Assembly (NCBI RefSeq): GCF_000243695.2
Contig: NZ_AHMN02000004.1
Span: 852,707 to 916,706, forward strand
Direction: 5' to 3'
DNA from: Leptospira kirschneri serovar Cynopteri str. 3522 CT
GTDB taxonomy: Bacteria; Spirochaetota; Leptospiria; Leptospirales; Leptospiraceae
DNA length: 64,000 nucleotides
A program made the translations under genes and the position numbers. Positions 18,941 through 35,615 of the stretch are shown here, piece by piece. The notes beneath the pieces are model-generated. The model was not told where the DNA came from. It saw nothing but the letters and a program-made list of their open reading frames with translations, and searched no databases. Each line of letters starts with the position of its first letter. The first letter of the stretch is position 1.

Positions 18941-19121
18941 TACACTGAATACGATAAGAAATCAAGGTATTACTAGTAAGATAAACTTGTTTCAAAAGTT
19001 AGAATATGAAGATCTACTTCAAAAAAACCAACAATCCCGAATTAGAAGTAATTTTTGAGAACTCTATATCTTTAGTAAAATCAACCGTTAATTTTTACTA
19101 CTATTTTTATACATCCGAGTA
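18941..19121 (-). mobile_element. MITE-like element, degenerate copy C (inverted)
   Basis: The right end TTTTTATACATCCGAGTA (19104-19121) is the inverted terminal sequence shared with the copies at 25397-25566 and 61321-61488. On the reverse strand the interior (GATATAGAGTTCTC, ATTCGGGATTGTTGG, ATATTCTAACTTTTGAAA) lines up with both. The left end is badly eroded. It has no open reading frame of note, so it would be a non-autonomous or dead element. Confidence 0.6.
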
Positions 19122-19229
19122 TTCAATTTTATAAAGATCAGTATTACAAATTCTAAAAATTGAAAATCAAAAAAATTAAAAATGTAGACCAAAGAATTTT
19201 AAAATTTCTGCATATAATGAAGAGATAAA

Positions 19230-19844
19230 ATGAAACTTGTTTTAGGAATAGCGGGAGCCAGCGGCTCCATTTACGCGGAAAGATTTATCAAAGCACTTTT
19301 TACGATCGAAGGAACTACTTTTTTAGTCTGCAGCAATGCGTCTCTTAGGGTTTTCCGAGAGGAAATGAGATGTAAGGTTTCTTCTTCAAAAGAATTATTA
19401 GATTTTATCGTTTCCAAATATAAGATTCAAACCACTCGTCATAAATTTGAAATCCGTAGTTTTACGGACATAGGAGCGGACATAGCCTCCGGTTCCAATT
19501 TTTGGAAGGCGATGGTAATCCTTCCCTGCTCTATGAAAATGATTGCTTCAATTAACGCCGGTTTGACGGAAAACTTAATCGAAAGAGCCGCCGACGTCAC
19601 TTTAAAAGAAAGAAGAAACCTTATAGTAGTTCCAAGAGAAACTCCCTACAATCGAATTCATCTGAAAAATATGTTGGAACTTCACGACGCAGGTGGAATC
19701 ATTCTACCTGCTTCTCCGGGATTTTATCAATTGCCTAAAACTCTGGAAGACTTAGGTGATTTTATCAGCGAAAAAATTTTCAAACTTTTAGGTATGGAAC
19801 TGAATCTATATCCGCCATGGACTCCTAAAAACACAGAAGAATAA
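19230..19844 (+). CDS. ubiX: Flavin prenyltransferase UbiX
   Basis: This enzyme attaches a dimethylallyl group to FMN, making the prenylated flavin used by UbiD decarboxylases. The N-terminal [14 protein letters not shown] motif binds FMN. CSNAS, the [25 protein letters not shown] block and [34 protein letters not shown] are all hallmarks of the family. Length (204 aa) is normal. Its client UbiD is encoded at 11090-12847. It ends 6 bp before the convergent next gene, so no terminator fits between them. The gene stands alone after a long repeat region. Confidence 0.95.
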   Translation: MKLVLGIAGASGSIYAERFIKALFTIEGTTFLVCSNASLRVFREEMRCKVSSSKELLDFIVSKYKIQTTRHKFEIRSFTDIGADIASGSNFWKAMVILPCSMKMIASINAGLTENLIERAADVTLKERRNLIVVPRETPYNRIHLKNMLELHDAGGIILPASPGFYQLPKTLEDLGDFISEKIFKLLGMELNLYPPWTPKNTEE

Positions 19845-19850
19845 CTCTTA

Positions 19851-20540
19851 TTAGGCGAAGTATTCTATGTCGTGAATTTTCTTCTTAAGTGTGGATGCGT
19901 CTTCGTAGTTTTCTTTTGAAATCGCATTGAACTTTTGAAGATAAAGTCCGATCAATTCCTCTCCGGTTTGTCCTGGTAAAGAAAGTGCCTTTTTGAAATT
20001 ATCTAAGTCGAACTCTGGATGTTTCGTCGAAAAGTTTTCCACTAGCTGATCCATTTTAATGAGAGATGCTTCTCTCGCAATTCCAGTAGATCTTCTAATT
20101 TTAAGAGAAAGATTTGCGAGTACATCTAAATATTCTCGAACACCACTTTCTTCTTCCGGAAAATTGACCTGTCCTCCGCCAACTTCCCGATTCTTACAAA
20201 TTTCTACGTATTTGATCACTACACTATTGAACTGATCCATTCTTTCCTGAATGTAATCGTTAGAAGCTTCTTTAGATGCAGGCATCTCGAAGTCTTTAAT
20301 TTTGATCACGTCGTATTTCTCTATATTTTCCGATATGACCTTTTTTAATTCCTCATAACTTTCCAACGACACAGGAGGAAATGTTACGACAGGAAAATTT
20401 TCCCCAATTTTTAGAAAGCTCACAACCACGTTAGACGCGATTATCTTTCCTCCGGGGCTGAGAGGGTTTTCACCAAATACATTACAATATACGATTAAAT
20501 TACCTGTTGGGTTTTTCTCGGATCCCTTTTCAAATTTCAA
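19851..20540 (-). CDS. Conserved-looking hypothetical protein with UVR-like C-terminal motif
   Basis: The overall function is not recognised. The first 60 residues look like a beta-rich domain. The middle is helical. The C-terminal 25 residues ([20 protein letters not shown], then HDIE) resemble the UVR motif found in UvrB, UvrC and McsA, a helical hairpin for protein contacts. There is no signal peptide. It lies 46 bp downstream of mrp on the same strand and may be the last gene of that operon. A regulator or adaptor role is only a guess. Confidence 0.7.
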   Translation of the reverse strand: MKFEKGSEKNPTGNLIVYCNVFGENPLSPGGKIIASNVVVSFLKIGENFPVVTFPPVSLESYEELKKVISENIEKYDVIKIKDFEMPASKEASNDYIQERMDQFNSVVIKYVEICKNREVGGGQVNFPEEESGVREYLDVLANLSLKIRRSTGIAREASLIKMDQLVENFSTKHPEFDLDNFKKALSLPGQTGEELIGLYLQKFNAISKENYEDASTLKKKIHDIEYFA

Positions 20541-20583
20541 GGTCCACCTCCCGTCTCTCTATGTACAACAGACTCCAAAGCGT

Positions 20584-22767
<2,184 letters not shown>

Positions 22768-22833
22768 AGTTAAAACAAACTTGCGTAAAAGACTTTGTAC
22801 ATCAATGATACCTAAAAAACTCGGCGGGGATAT

Positions 22834-23664
<831 letters not shown>

Positions 23665-24305
23665 TTTTATTATAAAATCGTTATTTATTTTTACTAAAAG
23701 TTTATCCCAAAACCTATTTTGTACATATTAGCCGCGAGATAAAAATAACACATGAAATTAGAATCAGATCTCCCCTAGATATAGAAACTTTTTCATCCGT
23801 TATTATCGAAAGACGGATAACCACGCCAATTGATAGAATCATATTAGAGTTTTTGAAGTGGAGTTTAGTTGTTCTTGAAAAATTGCCAAAGAAGTGTTGA
23901 TTTAAAACAAAAAAGATGGAAATAAATAGATTTTAAAAGATTAACTCGAATATCCCCCATTGTTTCTTTTGTAGCTTAAATTCTCGTAAAACTCTCTTCA
24001 CTAATCATATGATCTATTTCGAAATAGGTTCATTTTCGTTTTTCAGTTATTTTTTTATTTTTCACCGGGTTTTCTGATTCTTACCGGTGATTTTGTTTTT
24101 TAATATTTCTCATTGGATAGCATTTTATTTACATTATTCGGCATTTCGAACCTTTTTCAGGAACGACTAATTAACGTTATACGCCATTTTATCATTTTCT
24201 TCTCAGAAATAACTAATTAAAACCTGACGTTAATAGACAAGTTCTTTAAAACCGCCTAACAACCGTTAATTTTAGATTCGTGAGGTTTTCGAAAGAAAAA
24301 CGAAC
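23665..24305. other. Intergenic region between convergent genes
   Basis: This is about 640 bp of AT-rich sequence without a convincing gene. One hairpin with a T run (24062-24101) is listed separately. At 24155-24175 and 24200-24221 two imperfect direct copies of a TTCAGGAACGACTAATTAA-like segment occur 45 bp apart. Nothing else was recognised. Confidence 0.5.
24062..24101 (+). terminator. Possible intrinsic terminator
   Basis: TCACCGG (24062-24068) pairs perfectly with CCGGTGA (24084-24090) around a 15-nt loop, followed by TTTTGTTTTTT. It lies 400 bp past the GHKL-like gene, far for its terminator, and the loop is large, so it may end read-through or be coincidental. Confidence 0.4.
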
Positions 24306-25229
24306 CTATTTAAAGTACCTTCCGAACTTTTTGGAAAGTATTCGTGCTCTTTTTTCCAACGATAGTTCTCCGGCATTGGAAGCAAGATTGTAGTCCTGGA
24401 TTAAAATCTGTTTGGTAATTGCGGTTTTTGCTTTTAAGTTTTTTTGTATGAATCTCATCGGATCCATTTTTGCTAAAAGTCTCAAAAAACCTACCGATGC
24501 CACCCTGTTGATCCAGGGAACGTATTCGCCTTTGATAATATCGGATTTGATTTCGAACGCGTCGAAATGTAAGATCCCGATTCCCCAAAGTATGCAAGAA
24601 ACTAAAAGACCTATAGAGGAAAGGGAAGGTTTAAAAATTCCTAAAAGTGGTAAGAAGTAGGTGAATATAACAGTACTGTGTAAAGATAATACCGCGCCTA
24701 TTAGTACGAAGAATAATCTTACCTTAAAATCCCCTCTACAAACGAGCATCTTGCGAGTAACCGCGCGGATGGATAAAACCATCCAAAAAACTAAATACAA
24801 AACAAAAAAATGATAGTTTGCGTTGATGTCATATATGAAATTCTCAGGGTCTTTCAGAGTCGCCATTCGTTCCGATATACAGTTAAAGGAAAAATAACAC
24901 AAACCAATGAATGCTATACAATACGCCCAAAATGGTATCGGTTTTTCCGAATATTCAAATTTTGTACATAGGACATACAAAGTAAAAGGAGCAAATGACA
25001 TCGGGATAAAATTAAGGTTAAGCGCTAAGTTTCTGTACTCAATGGGTAATAACGTACGAAATCCCTGTATCAATAACCATAACGACAAATGTAGACTTAG
25101 AAATAAAAAATATTTCTGGGCTTTTTGATAAGACTTTAACCTGAATACATATATTCCAAATATTAGATGCAATATTCCCGTCGATACAGATAACAACATA
25201 TTGAAATTTACCCCTAATTTAATTTCCAT
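24306..25229 (-). CDS. Multi-pass membrane protein resembling the 7TM sensor part of histidine kinases
   Basis: This 307-aa protein has about seven or eight hydrophobic helices over residues 8-225, with the order and loops of the N-terminal 7TM input domain of some histidine kinases (for example FIPMSFAPFTLYVL and GILHFDAFEI near the last helix). After it come only about 85 soluble residues with no His box, HATPase, GGDEF or receiver. It could be a truncated sensor, a stand-alone receptor or a partner for an unlinked kinase. It is monocistronic, flanked by repeat-bearing gaps on both sides. Confidence 0.65.
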   Translation of the reverse strand: MEIKLGVNFNMLLSVSTGILHLIFGIYVFRLKSYQKAQKYFLFLSLHLSLWLLIQGFRTLLPIEYRNLALNLNFIPMSFAPFTLYVLCTKFEYSEKPIPFWAYCIAFIGLCYFSFNCISERMATLKDPENFIYDINANYHFFVLYLVFWMVLSIRAVTRKMLVCRGDFKVRLFFVLIGAVLSLHSTVIFTYFLPLLGIFKPSLSSIGLLVSCILWGIGILHFDAFEIKSDIIKGEYVPWINRVASVGFLRLLAKMDPMRFIQKNLKAKTAITKQILIQDYNLASNAGELSLEKRARILSKKFGRYFK

Positions 25230-25712
25230 TTCAACTTAGATTTCTTGGTTCTTTGAACTGAAATACGAACTTCATAGAAATGGATAAACCTCTTAGTGCA
25301 ATCATTTTTTTGATCATTTATATTTAAGGCTTATCTCAAGACCTGTCCCAATAGAAACGAGAGACTGAGTTTTACAAATACTCACGCAACTCTTACTACT
25401 CGGACGCATAAAAATGGCAGCAAAAACTAAGAGGGTGATTTTACAAATACGCGGAAGTCTTCGTAAAATTACGCCGAATCTGAAATTGTTGAGTTTTTTG
25501 AAGAAGATATAATATTCTAATTTTTGAAATAAACTCTTCATAGTATTATTTTTATACATCCAAGTAGTCAACAATAGAAAACGACATAAACTGCCAAACG
25601 AAGTTTTCCGGGGAATTCTATTTTTTATAAAAACGTATAAAAAAATTTGTTTTGCAATTTTAAAACAAATTCTCTCAGAGTTAGATTTTACATTGATACA
25701 TTCCCAAATTTT
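25230..25712. other. Intergenic region with a MITE-like element
   Basis: This 480-bp gap lies between divergent genes. Its main content is the element at 25397-25566, listed separately. A 138-codon minus-strand open frame here covers the element and has unlikely composition, so it is not called. Promoters for the two flanking genes must lie at the ends but are not recognised. Confidence 0.55.
25397..25566 (+). mobile_element. MITE-like element, copy B
   Basis: The left end is TACTCGGACGCATAAAAA. The right end, TTTTTATACATCCAAGTA, is its imperfect inverted complement (15 of 18). The 170-bp length and the interior (TTACGCCGAATCTGAAATTG, then ATATTCTAATTTTTGAAA) match copies at 61321-61488 and, inverted, 18941-19121. 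There is no transposase. Confidence 0.65.
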
Positions 25713-26216
25713 ATGAAAAACAAATTTCACAGATCCATTTTCTTTTTAGTTATATTTCAAATTACATGCAATTTGTATGTAGGTGGTGCACATATAGACG
25801 AATCCGGAATCGATTCTTCTAAAACCGTTACGAAATACGAATGGACACAACGTATGGTTGAAGCTTATTCAAGCCGATATACTTCTTGCGGATTTGACGT
25901 TTTTAAAATGGAAGAAAATGAATTTTATACGCTCGTTAGTTTGTTAATTTTAGGGAGTAACGAAGAATATAATGGAATCTCGTTTTTTGACATGGGAAAA
26001 AATCTTGATGATTTATATCTATCTTTTAGTTCATCTAAAATACATTATTTCTATAAAGATTCTTTAGAATATTGTACCCAAACTATATTGACTAGCCCAT
26101 GTCAATCAAATCCGCAAGACCAAGCTAGTTCTTTATATCTTGCGGTAATTCGAAGTTGTTTACTAAATCCGGGCAATTCTGCAAACTTCTGGGAAAAAGG
26201 ATATGGAAATTGGTGA
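25713..26216 (+). CDS. Putative lipoprotein, family not recognised
   Basis: This 167-aa protein starts with KNKFHRSIFFLVIFQITC, a basic then hydrophobic signal peptide ending at a lipobox-type Cys, as in spirochaete lipoproteins. The frame is open 22 codons further upstream, but this ATG gives the sensible signal. The mature part contains four more cysteines (in TSCGF, EYCTQ, SPCQ and RSCLL) that could form two disulfides. It resembles small Leptospira-only lipoproteins in style, and no catalytic motif is visible. It is single, between a repeat-rich gap and the convergent sugar dehydrogenase. Confidence 0.68.
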   Translation: MKNKFHRSIFFLVIFQITCNLYVGGAHIDESGIDSSKTVTKYEWTQRMVEAYSSRYTSCGFDVFKMEENEFYTLVSLLILGSNEEYNGISFFDMGKNLDDLYLSFSSSKIHYFYKDSLEYCTQTILTSPCQSNPQDQASSLYLAVIRSCLLNPGNSANFWEKGYGNW

Positions 26217-26428
26217 TTCTTCCTATTTCTGAAACGCAGCAAAATGTAGTAATTTTTCTTAGAACAATTTACCTTTTTTTAATACATCTTGATTATTAAA
26301 TTCTTATAATATTTTTCCATATCAAAAACATTACTTAAATATATAATAAAATACCAATTTTTTGTACTCAAATGAGTTTTCTAGACAAAGGCTCTGGTAT
26401 CTTCACTATATGGTTTTTAAGTAAAATT

Positions 26429-27802
26429 TTAATTTTTAGAACGATCAATTCTATAAATTTTACCGCTGCCGAAATCACTTAGATAAACTTTTCCAGCCGC
26501 GTCTTTTCCAAAAGAAGAAATGAGCAAAGGCCATTTTCCTAGACTATAGACCTTTTTTGCAGGTTGTGTGGGATCGTCCGGAAGATCCAAGGCCCAGATT
26601 CTACCAGACACAAAGTCTGCAAAAATATATTTTCCATTTAGATCCGATATTAGAGAATTAGAATATACGTAACCGCCGGTGATCGATTGACCTTCTTCTC
26701 GACCATATTCGTAAATCGGATCGACCAGTCCCTCTTGTTTACAATTCCGCTTGGGATCAAAACAATGTGAAGCTTCTTTAATATTCCACCCATAGTTTTT
26801 TCCTCGTTCTACGATACTAACCTCTTCCCAAAGATCCTGACCCACATCTGCAACGATCAGCCTTCCCTTAGGATCAAAACTATACCTCCAAGGATTTCTA
26901 AAACCGTATGCAAACGTTTCCGGGGCACAGCAAGAATCATTTATAAAAGGATTGTCTTCCGGAATTTTATAACCTTTTCCATTTTCCGAGGAATTAACAT
27001 CGATACGGAGCATACTTCCCAGTAAAGTTTTAGGATTTTGTCCGTTTTTTTTCGGATCATCCTTCCAACCTCCGTCTCCCCAAGCTACATATAAATAATG
27101 ATCCGGACCGAAGGCGAGTTGTCCCGCATTATGATTCGAATACGGCTGGGCTACTTCCATGATAATTCGTTCCGAAGTAATTTTAGATTTATCTAATTCT
27201 TTAGGAGAAGAAGCGATCCATTCGCTTACACGACTTGTATCTTTTCCGTTTACTTTTAGAACATAGTTAAGATAAAATTTACCGTTCTTTAAAAAATCGG
27301 GATGAAACGCCAAACCTAAAAGCCCTTGTTCAGACTCGGAAAGAACATTCAAAGTCAATAATATTCCGGTTTCATTTTTACGAACCTTTCCCCAACGAAG
27401 GATACCTTTTTTTTCCGTAACTAAAAAAGTTTCCGTTTGGCCGGGAGGGAACTGAATATCTGTAGGTTGTTGAAATCCTGAAGAAACTTCTTCGAGTGAA
27501 ATGGAAATTTTTTCTTTGGTTACGTCTTTACCGGAATAAATCGACTGTAAAAGATTAGAATTCCCTTCCGCCTTATATTTGTCAGGTGCTCCTAAAACTT
27601 CGACAAGAGTTTTTTGAACCCATTCACAACCGTTTGAAAAAACAAAAAATGTAAATAAAAAAAAGTATATAGAGCTTTTTTTCCAGCCAAAAGAAATTCT
27701 ATGACTCAGTTTAAAAATTTGAGTCGTTTGGTGAATATTTATCTGCAAAGATTTCAAACTTTTATTGAATGATTCAAAGAAGAATAGAAATTCTTGAAAC
27801 AT
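26429..27802 (-). CDS. PQQ-dependent sugar dehydrogenase-like lipoprotein
   Basis: This is a six-bladed beta-propeller of the glucose/sorbosone dehydrogenase family (Gdh-like), which oxidises aldose sugars or related substrates with PQQ. The motifs are [64 protein letters not shown] and GKNYGWN. A hydrophobic run then FSNGC looks like a lipobox. The N-terminus is uncertain: the frame is open to 27925, and the lipobox Cys is 59 residues from the ATG used here. TTG codons closer in (27754 and 27745) are alternatives. PQQ synthesis genes are not in view. Confidence 0.85.
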   Translation of the reverse strand: MFQEFLFFFESFNKSLKSLQINIHQTTQIFKLSHRISFGWKKSSIYFFLFTFFVFSNGCEWVQKTLVEVLGAPDKYKAEGNSNLLQSIYSGKDVTKEKISISLEEVSSGFQQPTDIQFPPGQTETFLVTEKKGILRWGKVRKNETGILLTLNVLSESEQGLLGLAFHPDFLKNGKFYLNYVLKVNGKDTSRVSEWIASSPKELDKSKITSERIIMEVAQPYSNHNAGQLAFGPDHYLYVAWGDGGWKDDPKKNGQNPKTLLGSMLRIDVNSSENGKGYKIPEDNPFINDSCCAPETFAYGFRNPWRYSFDPKGRLIVADVGQDLWEEVSIVERGKNYGWNIKEASHCFDPKRNCKQEGLVDPIYEYGREEGQSITGGYVYSNSLISDLNGKYIFADFVSGRIWALDLPDDPTQPAKKVYSLGKWPLLISSFGKDAAGKVYLSDFGSGKIYRIDRSKN

Positions 27803-27925
27803 TTTTTGGATCACACTTCTCAATCGTTTTAGACCAAATGGAAACCGCTGAAATGACAGGTTCGAAATTTTACTTGCCTTGATTCTAATAAACCAACAAA
27901 CAGAAAATTGAATTTTAAAAAACAT

Positions 27926-28273
27926 AACGTCATAGAATTTTATTTTTCAAAGAAGAGTCAAATCAAATTAAGAAACTTTTGTATTCTTAGAAATCGGGGA
28001 AGTATTAAAATTCAAAAGGTTTAGAAATAAACTTTAAAAACCTCTTTGTAAGTCGGGAAATCTTGATAGTAAGTTATTCTAAAAAACATTCATAATAAAA
28101 AATTAGTTTCATAAAAGCTTGCTTTATTGCAAAAAAATGAATATGAGAACTATCTTATTTTTAAGAAACTAATTGGATTTCATAAAAATTCTCAAAAACA
28201 AAGATCAAATTTTTTATATGATCGCTACTCTGAAATTATAAAATTAAAAATTCAGTATATTAGAAAAATTTGT
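27926..28273. other. Intergenic region before the sugar dehydrogenase gene
   Basis: This is 348 bp of AT-rich sequence. At 28107-28127 a 21-bp segment matches 61681-61701 at 18 positions, and similarity continues weakly for about 30 bp. A 64-codon plus-strand frame from 28127 runs into hslU and is not credible. No hairpin with a T run was seen after hslU. Confidence 0.45.
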
Positions 28274-29707
28274 TTAAAGAATATACTGACTCAGGTCTTT
28301 ATTTTGAATCACACCTTGTAGGCGATCGGTAACGTATTTACCGTCAATCCTTACCTTTCTCTGATTTTCCGGAAGATCAGGGCCTTCAAAGCTCACTTCT
28401 TCAAGAAGGCGTTCTAAAATTGTATTGAGTCTTCTGGCGCCGATATTTTCGTGTTTTTCGTTCATATCATAAGCGATTCTTGCAATTTCCTGAATTCCTT
28501 CCGAAGAAAATTCCAACTGAATTCCATCGGTAGAAAGTAGTGCCTCGTATTGTCTTGTAAGAGAAGAACGAGGTGCGGTAAGAATTTTTTCAAAATCCTC
28601 TCTGGAAAGTTTTTCGAGTTCCACTCGAATCGGAAATCTTCCCTGCAATTCAGGAATGAGATCAGAAGGTTTTGTCATGTGAAACACTCCCGCCGCGATA
28701 AATAAAATATGATCCGTTTTTACCGGACCGATCTTTGTGTTTACCGTAGCCCCTTCTACAATTGGAAGAAGATCTCTTTGAACTCCTTCTCTGGAAACGT
28801 CTGCTCCACTCTTTCCTTCTCTTCCAGCAATCTTATCGATCTCATCTAAAAAGATGATTCCCATTTCTTCTACTCTTCGAAGTGCTTCTCTTTGTACTTT
28901 ATCAGGATCGAGAAGTTTTTCCGCTTCGGATTCCTCTAAAGCTTTGAGGGCTTCGGGAATTTTAAGTTTCCTTTTTTTATTTTTTTTAGGAAGTATATCT
29001 CCTAAAACGTTTTGAAGCTGGTTGTCAAGATCGTCCAAATTTCCCGCACCAAAAACTTGAAGCATAGGAACCTGAGATACACTCGGATTTGGAAGATCTA
29101 ATTCTACTTCCTGATCATCCAACTTTCCGGCTTTTAATTTTTTTCTCATAAATTCCCTGGTTTCTAGAAAATGAGTCTTTCTATCCTCTTCTTCCGTAAA
29201 CTGAGAAGAACCTGTAATTTGATGAGTAGAACCGTGTTTATTTTCTCCCGGAAACGGAAGTAAAATATCCAACAAAACTTCTTCCGCTTTTTGCTTTGCA
29301 GTTTCTTCCACTTTAGTTCTAAATTCTTGTTTTACAAGATTCATAGAAATTATGGCAAGATCACGAATCATAGATTCTACGTCTCTTCCAACATAACCTA
29401 CTTCCGTATATTTGGTAGCTTCTACTTTTAAAAAGGGAGCGCCACAGAGTTTGGAAAGTCTTCTTGCAATTTCAGTCTTTCCGACTCCAGTGGGCCCTAT
29501 CATGATGATGTTTTTAGGATAAATTTCCTCTCTCATTTCCGGATCCAGTTTTTTACGTCTGGTTCTGTTTCTAAGAGCAATAGCCACTGCCTTCTTTGCA
29601 TTTTTCTGACTGATAATATGTTCGTCTAGTTTTGCTACGATTTCTCTAGGCGTGAGCTCCTCTTCCGTTGATGATATAAGTTCCTGGTCTGTTAGATAAT
29701 TTGTCAT
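28274..29707 (-). CDS. hslU: ATP-dependent protease ATPase subunit HslU
   Basis: This AAA+ unfoldase ring feeds proteins to the HslV peptidase. Walker A GPTGVGKT is at residues 71-78, the [20 protein letters not shown] pore region follows, then a long charged I-domain (about 110-260), Walker [13 protein letters not shown] and the sensor region. The C-terminus ends DLSQYIL, the tail that inserts into HslV to activate it. The I-domain is somewhat long, making 477 aa against about 443 in E. coli. It lies 9 bp after hslV in the xerC-hslV-hslU operon. Confidence 0.97.
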   Translation of the reverse strand: MTNYLTDQELISSTEEELTPREIVAKLDEHIISQKNAKKAVAIALRNRTRRKKLDPEMREEIYPKNIIMIGPTGVGKTEIARRLSKLCGAPFLKVEATKYTEVGYVGRDVESMIRDLAIISMNLVKQEFRTKVEETAKQKAEEVLLDILLPFPGENKHGSTHQITGSSQFTEEEDRKTHFLETREFMRKKLKAGKLDDQEVELDLPNPSVSQVPMLQVFGAGNLDDLDNQLQNVLGDILPKKNKKRKLKIPEALKALEESEAEKLLDPDKVQREALRRVEEMGIIFLDEIDKIAGREGKSGADVSREGVQRDLLPIVEGATVNTKIGPVKTDHILFIAAGVFHMTKPSDLIPELQGRFPIRVELEKLSREDFEKILTAPRSSLTRQYEALLSTDGIQLEFSSEGIQEIARIAYDMNEKHENIGARRLNTILERLLEEVSFEGPDLPENQRKVRIDGKYVTDRLQGVIQNKDLSQYIL

Positions 29708-29716
29708 GTTTTTATT

Positions 29717-30245
29717 TTAAAAAATTTCTTCTAAGGTGATATGATCGTTCGTATAAATACAAATATCCGCCGCGATCTTCATTGAAGACTCCACAATTTC
29801 TCTGGGAGAAAGATTGGTATGATCGTAAAGCGCACGAGCAGCGGCTAACGCGTAATTTCCACCCGAACCAATCGCGATCACTCCTTCATCTGGAGAAATC
29901 ACGTCTCCCGTTCCGGAAATCAAAAAAGATTCCTCCTTATCGGCTACGATGAGAAGCGCTTCTAGTCTTCGAAGCATTCTATCCGTTCTCCATTCTCTTG
30001 CAAGTTCTACAGCGCTTCTAGAAAGACTTCCTCCAAATTCCTGGACCTTCTTTTCAAAAAGTTCGAAAAGTGTAAACGCGTCTGCGGCTGATCCCGCAAA
30101 ACCGGAAAGAATTTTTCCGTCATAAAGTCTTCTGATTTTTTTAGCCGTGTTTTTCATAACGGTGTTTCCCATAGAAACCTGACCGTCTCCTCCGATGGCT
30201 ACTTTTCCGTTTTTTCGTACACAGAGAATGGTTGTAGAACGAATT

Positions 30246-30259
<14 letters not shown>
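29717..30259 (-). CDS. hslV: ATP-dependent protease peptidase subunit HslV
   Basis: This is the threonine peptidase of the HslVU complex, a bacterial relative of proteasome beta subunits. The mature chain should begin at Thr9 in [20 protein letters not shown], after an eight-residue propeptide. [31 protein letters not shown] and [15 protein letters not shown] are family hallmarks. The 180 aa length is normal. Its start overlaps the end of the xerC-type gene by 14 bp and hslU follows, the same order as codV-clpQ-clpY in Bacillus. Confidence 0.97.
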
Positions 30260-31202
<943 letters not shown>

Positions 31203-31288
31203 TTCTACAAAAGAACCGAACCACTTTACAACTTCATGAGATTCAAAACGATAAAGATTTTTTTAAAAATCCTAAAACAATGATCTTA

Positions 31289-31361
31289 CAACCAAATTTC
31301 ATCATAAAATCGCCGTTTTACGACCATCGTATTAAAAATCCATTTTATAGAAGTACAAATC
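31289..31361 (+). repeat. 72-bp dispersed repeat, copy 2
   Basis: This segment upstream of the xerC-type gene matches 18666-18737 from end to end with one indel. The best part is AAAAATCCATTTTATAGA at 31335-31352. Confidence 0.5.
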
Positions 31362-31405
31362 TCTAATCTCATACCCAGTTTTACAAAAGTAAAAACGATT
31401 CCTTC

Positions 31406-31965
31406 TTACTGATTATCGGAGAGTTTTTGAAATCCGTTTTTTCTTTCTCGAATCCAATCCGAGATTTTTTGCAAAGAAGTTTTAACAAGTTCTGGAATTT
31501 TTTCTTTTTCGTTCGGAAGAAAATTGGAAAGCACGTAATCCGGCACTTCTGAAGTGATGGAAGGTTTTCCGACCCCAAACCTAAGCCGAAAGAATGTATT
31601 GGTACCCAATTTTTCTACTATGTTTCTAAGTCCGTTATGACCAGCGTGTCCGCCTCCGCCTTTCAATTTCAATTTACCGAACTCAAAATCGATTTCATCA
31701 TGAATGACTAAAATGTTTTCGGGGAGGATTCCGTTTTTTTTAGCGATTTCCGCAACTGCCTTTCCGGAAAGATTCATAAATTCTAAGGGTTTTAGATAAA
31801 AAATCGTAACTCCATCTTCGTCGGTTCTAGCTAAAGAATATTTGGAATTGGTTTGATAACTTCCGGAAAAAGAATCCAAAAGAGAATCCAAGATCACAAA
31901 ACCGATGTTATGCCGGTTGTGAACATATTTTTGGCCTGGATTTCCAATCCCTACCAATAATAGTT

Positions 31966-31978
<13 letters not shown>
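31406..31978 (-). CDS. pth: Peptidyl-tRNA hydrolase
   Basis: This enzyme frees tRNA from peptidyl-tRNA released by stalled ribosomes. The N-terminal [18 protein letters not shown] contains the conserved Asn and catalytic His. [42 protein letters not shown] and RLRFGVGKP follow in the family order. The 190 aa length is normal. Its start codon lies inside the end of cimA, a 13-bp overlap. On the same strand smr, cimA and pth form one operon. Confidence 0.96.
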
Positions 31979-33503
<1,525 letters not shown>

Positions 33504-33507
<4 letters not shown>

Positions 33508-33815
33508 CTGAGATACCTTTTGAGAACGTCCTTATCGGGACCTAATATTTCGACCAACGTGGAACCCGGATTAGAAATCCCAAACCGAGAATAATCTACT
33601 TCCTTGAGAAAATCGTGTGATCGAATCGTATCCAAGGTTAGTTTTTTGAGAATTCCTTCTCCGATACCGTGAACGATTTCGATCAGAGTTTCTCCGGCTA
33701 AAAAAGCTTCTTGGATTTCCTTTTCTAATTTCCATTGTGCTTCTTCAAATCGAAGCTTTCGAATATAAATCGTTTTCGCTCCTGAATATCCAAATTTGAC
33801 GGATTTTTTTTTCAT
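33504..33815 (-). CDS. Smr-domain protein
   Basis: This is a small (103 aa) stand-alone Smr domain. Such domains are nucleases or nucleic-acid binders, first known from the C-terminus of MutS2. The motif near residue 50 reads IEIVHGIGEGILKK, matching the HGxGxG loop, and the N-terminal LRFEEAQWKLEKEIQEAF corresponds to the LDLHG-type first helix, though the usual LDLHG reads IYIRKLR. It is the first gene of the smr-cimA-pth operon and overlaps cimA by 4 bp. No mutS core is nearby. Confidence 0.85.
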
Positions 33816-33858
33816 ACAATCCGAGACTCTTCTTCAGTACCAGTGTTTTTTGTTTAGA

Positions 33859-33904
<46 letters not shown>

Positions 33905-33962
33905 ACGTTTCGGTACAATTTTCAATCGATCCATTCTATAAAAAGAGGTAGGTTTTAAGACC

Positions 33963-35522
<1,560 letters not shown>

Positions 35523-35557
35523 AACTTAGAGACGTTGTCTTTTTTATCGATTTTAAA

Positions 35558-35610
35558 TGTAGAAACTCACACAAAATCTAAGTTTTACTTTTAAATGTAG
35601 AACTCACATG
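35558..35610 (+). repeat. Two tandem copies of the TGTRGGAACTNNYACA motif
   Basis: TGTAGAAACTCACACA at 35558-35573 and a 15-nt version with one base missing at 35596-35610 lie between two convergent genes. Both are preceded by TTTAAA, so the spacing may reflect duplication of a longer unit. Confidence 0.65.
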
Positions 35611-35615
35611 AAAGT

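Larger units (their letters stand above)
18061..19229. other. Repeat-rich intergenic region between ubiA and ubiX
   Basis: This is 1.17 kb without a gene. It holds six copies of the 16-bp motif, one copy of a 26-bp repeat, one copy of a 72-bp repeat and one MITE-like element, each listed separately. Outside these I see only AT-rich sequence. No convincing promoter for ubiX was found, although one must lie near 19200. Confidence 0.7.

Noticed and set aside
25314..25730. 138-codon minus-strand open frame
   Set aside because: It runs through the whole MITE-like copy and overlaps the start of the plus-strand lipoprotein gene, with an amino-acid mix typical of non-coding AT-rich DNA.
28127..28321. 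64-codon plus-strand open frame near hslU
   Set aside because: It ends inside hslU on the other strand and consists mostly of Lys, Ile, Phe and Asn, with no ribosome site.
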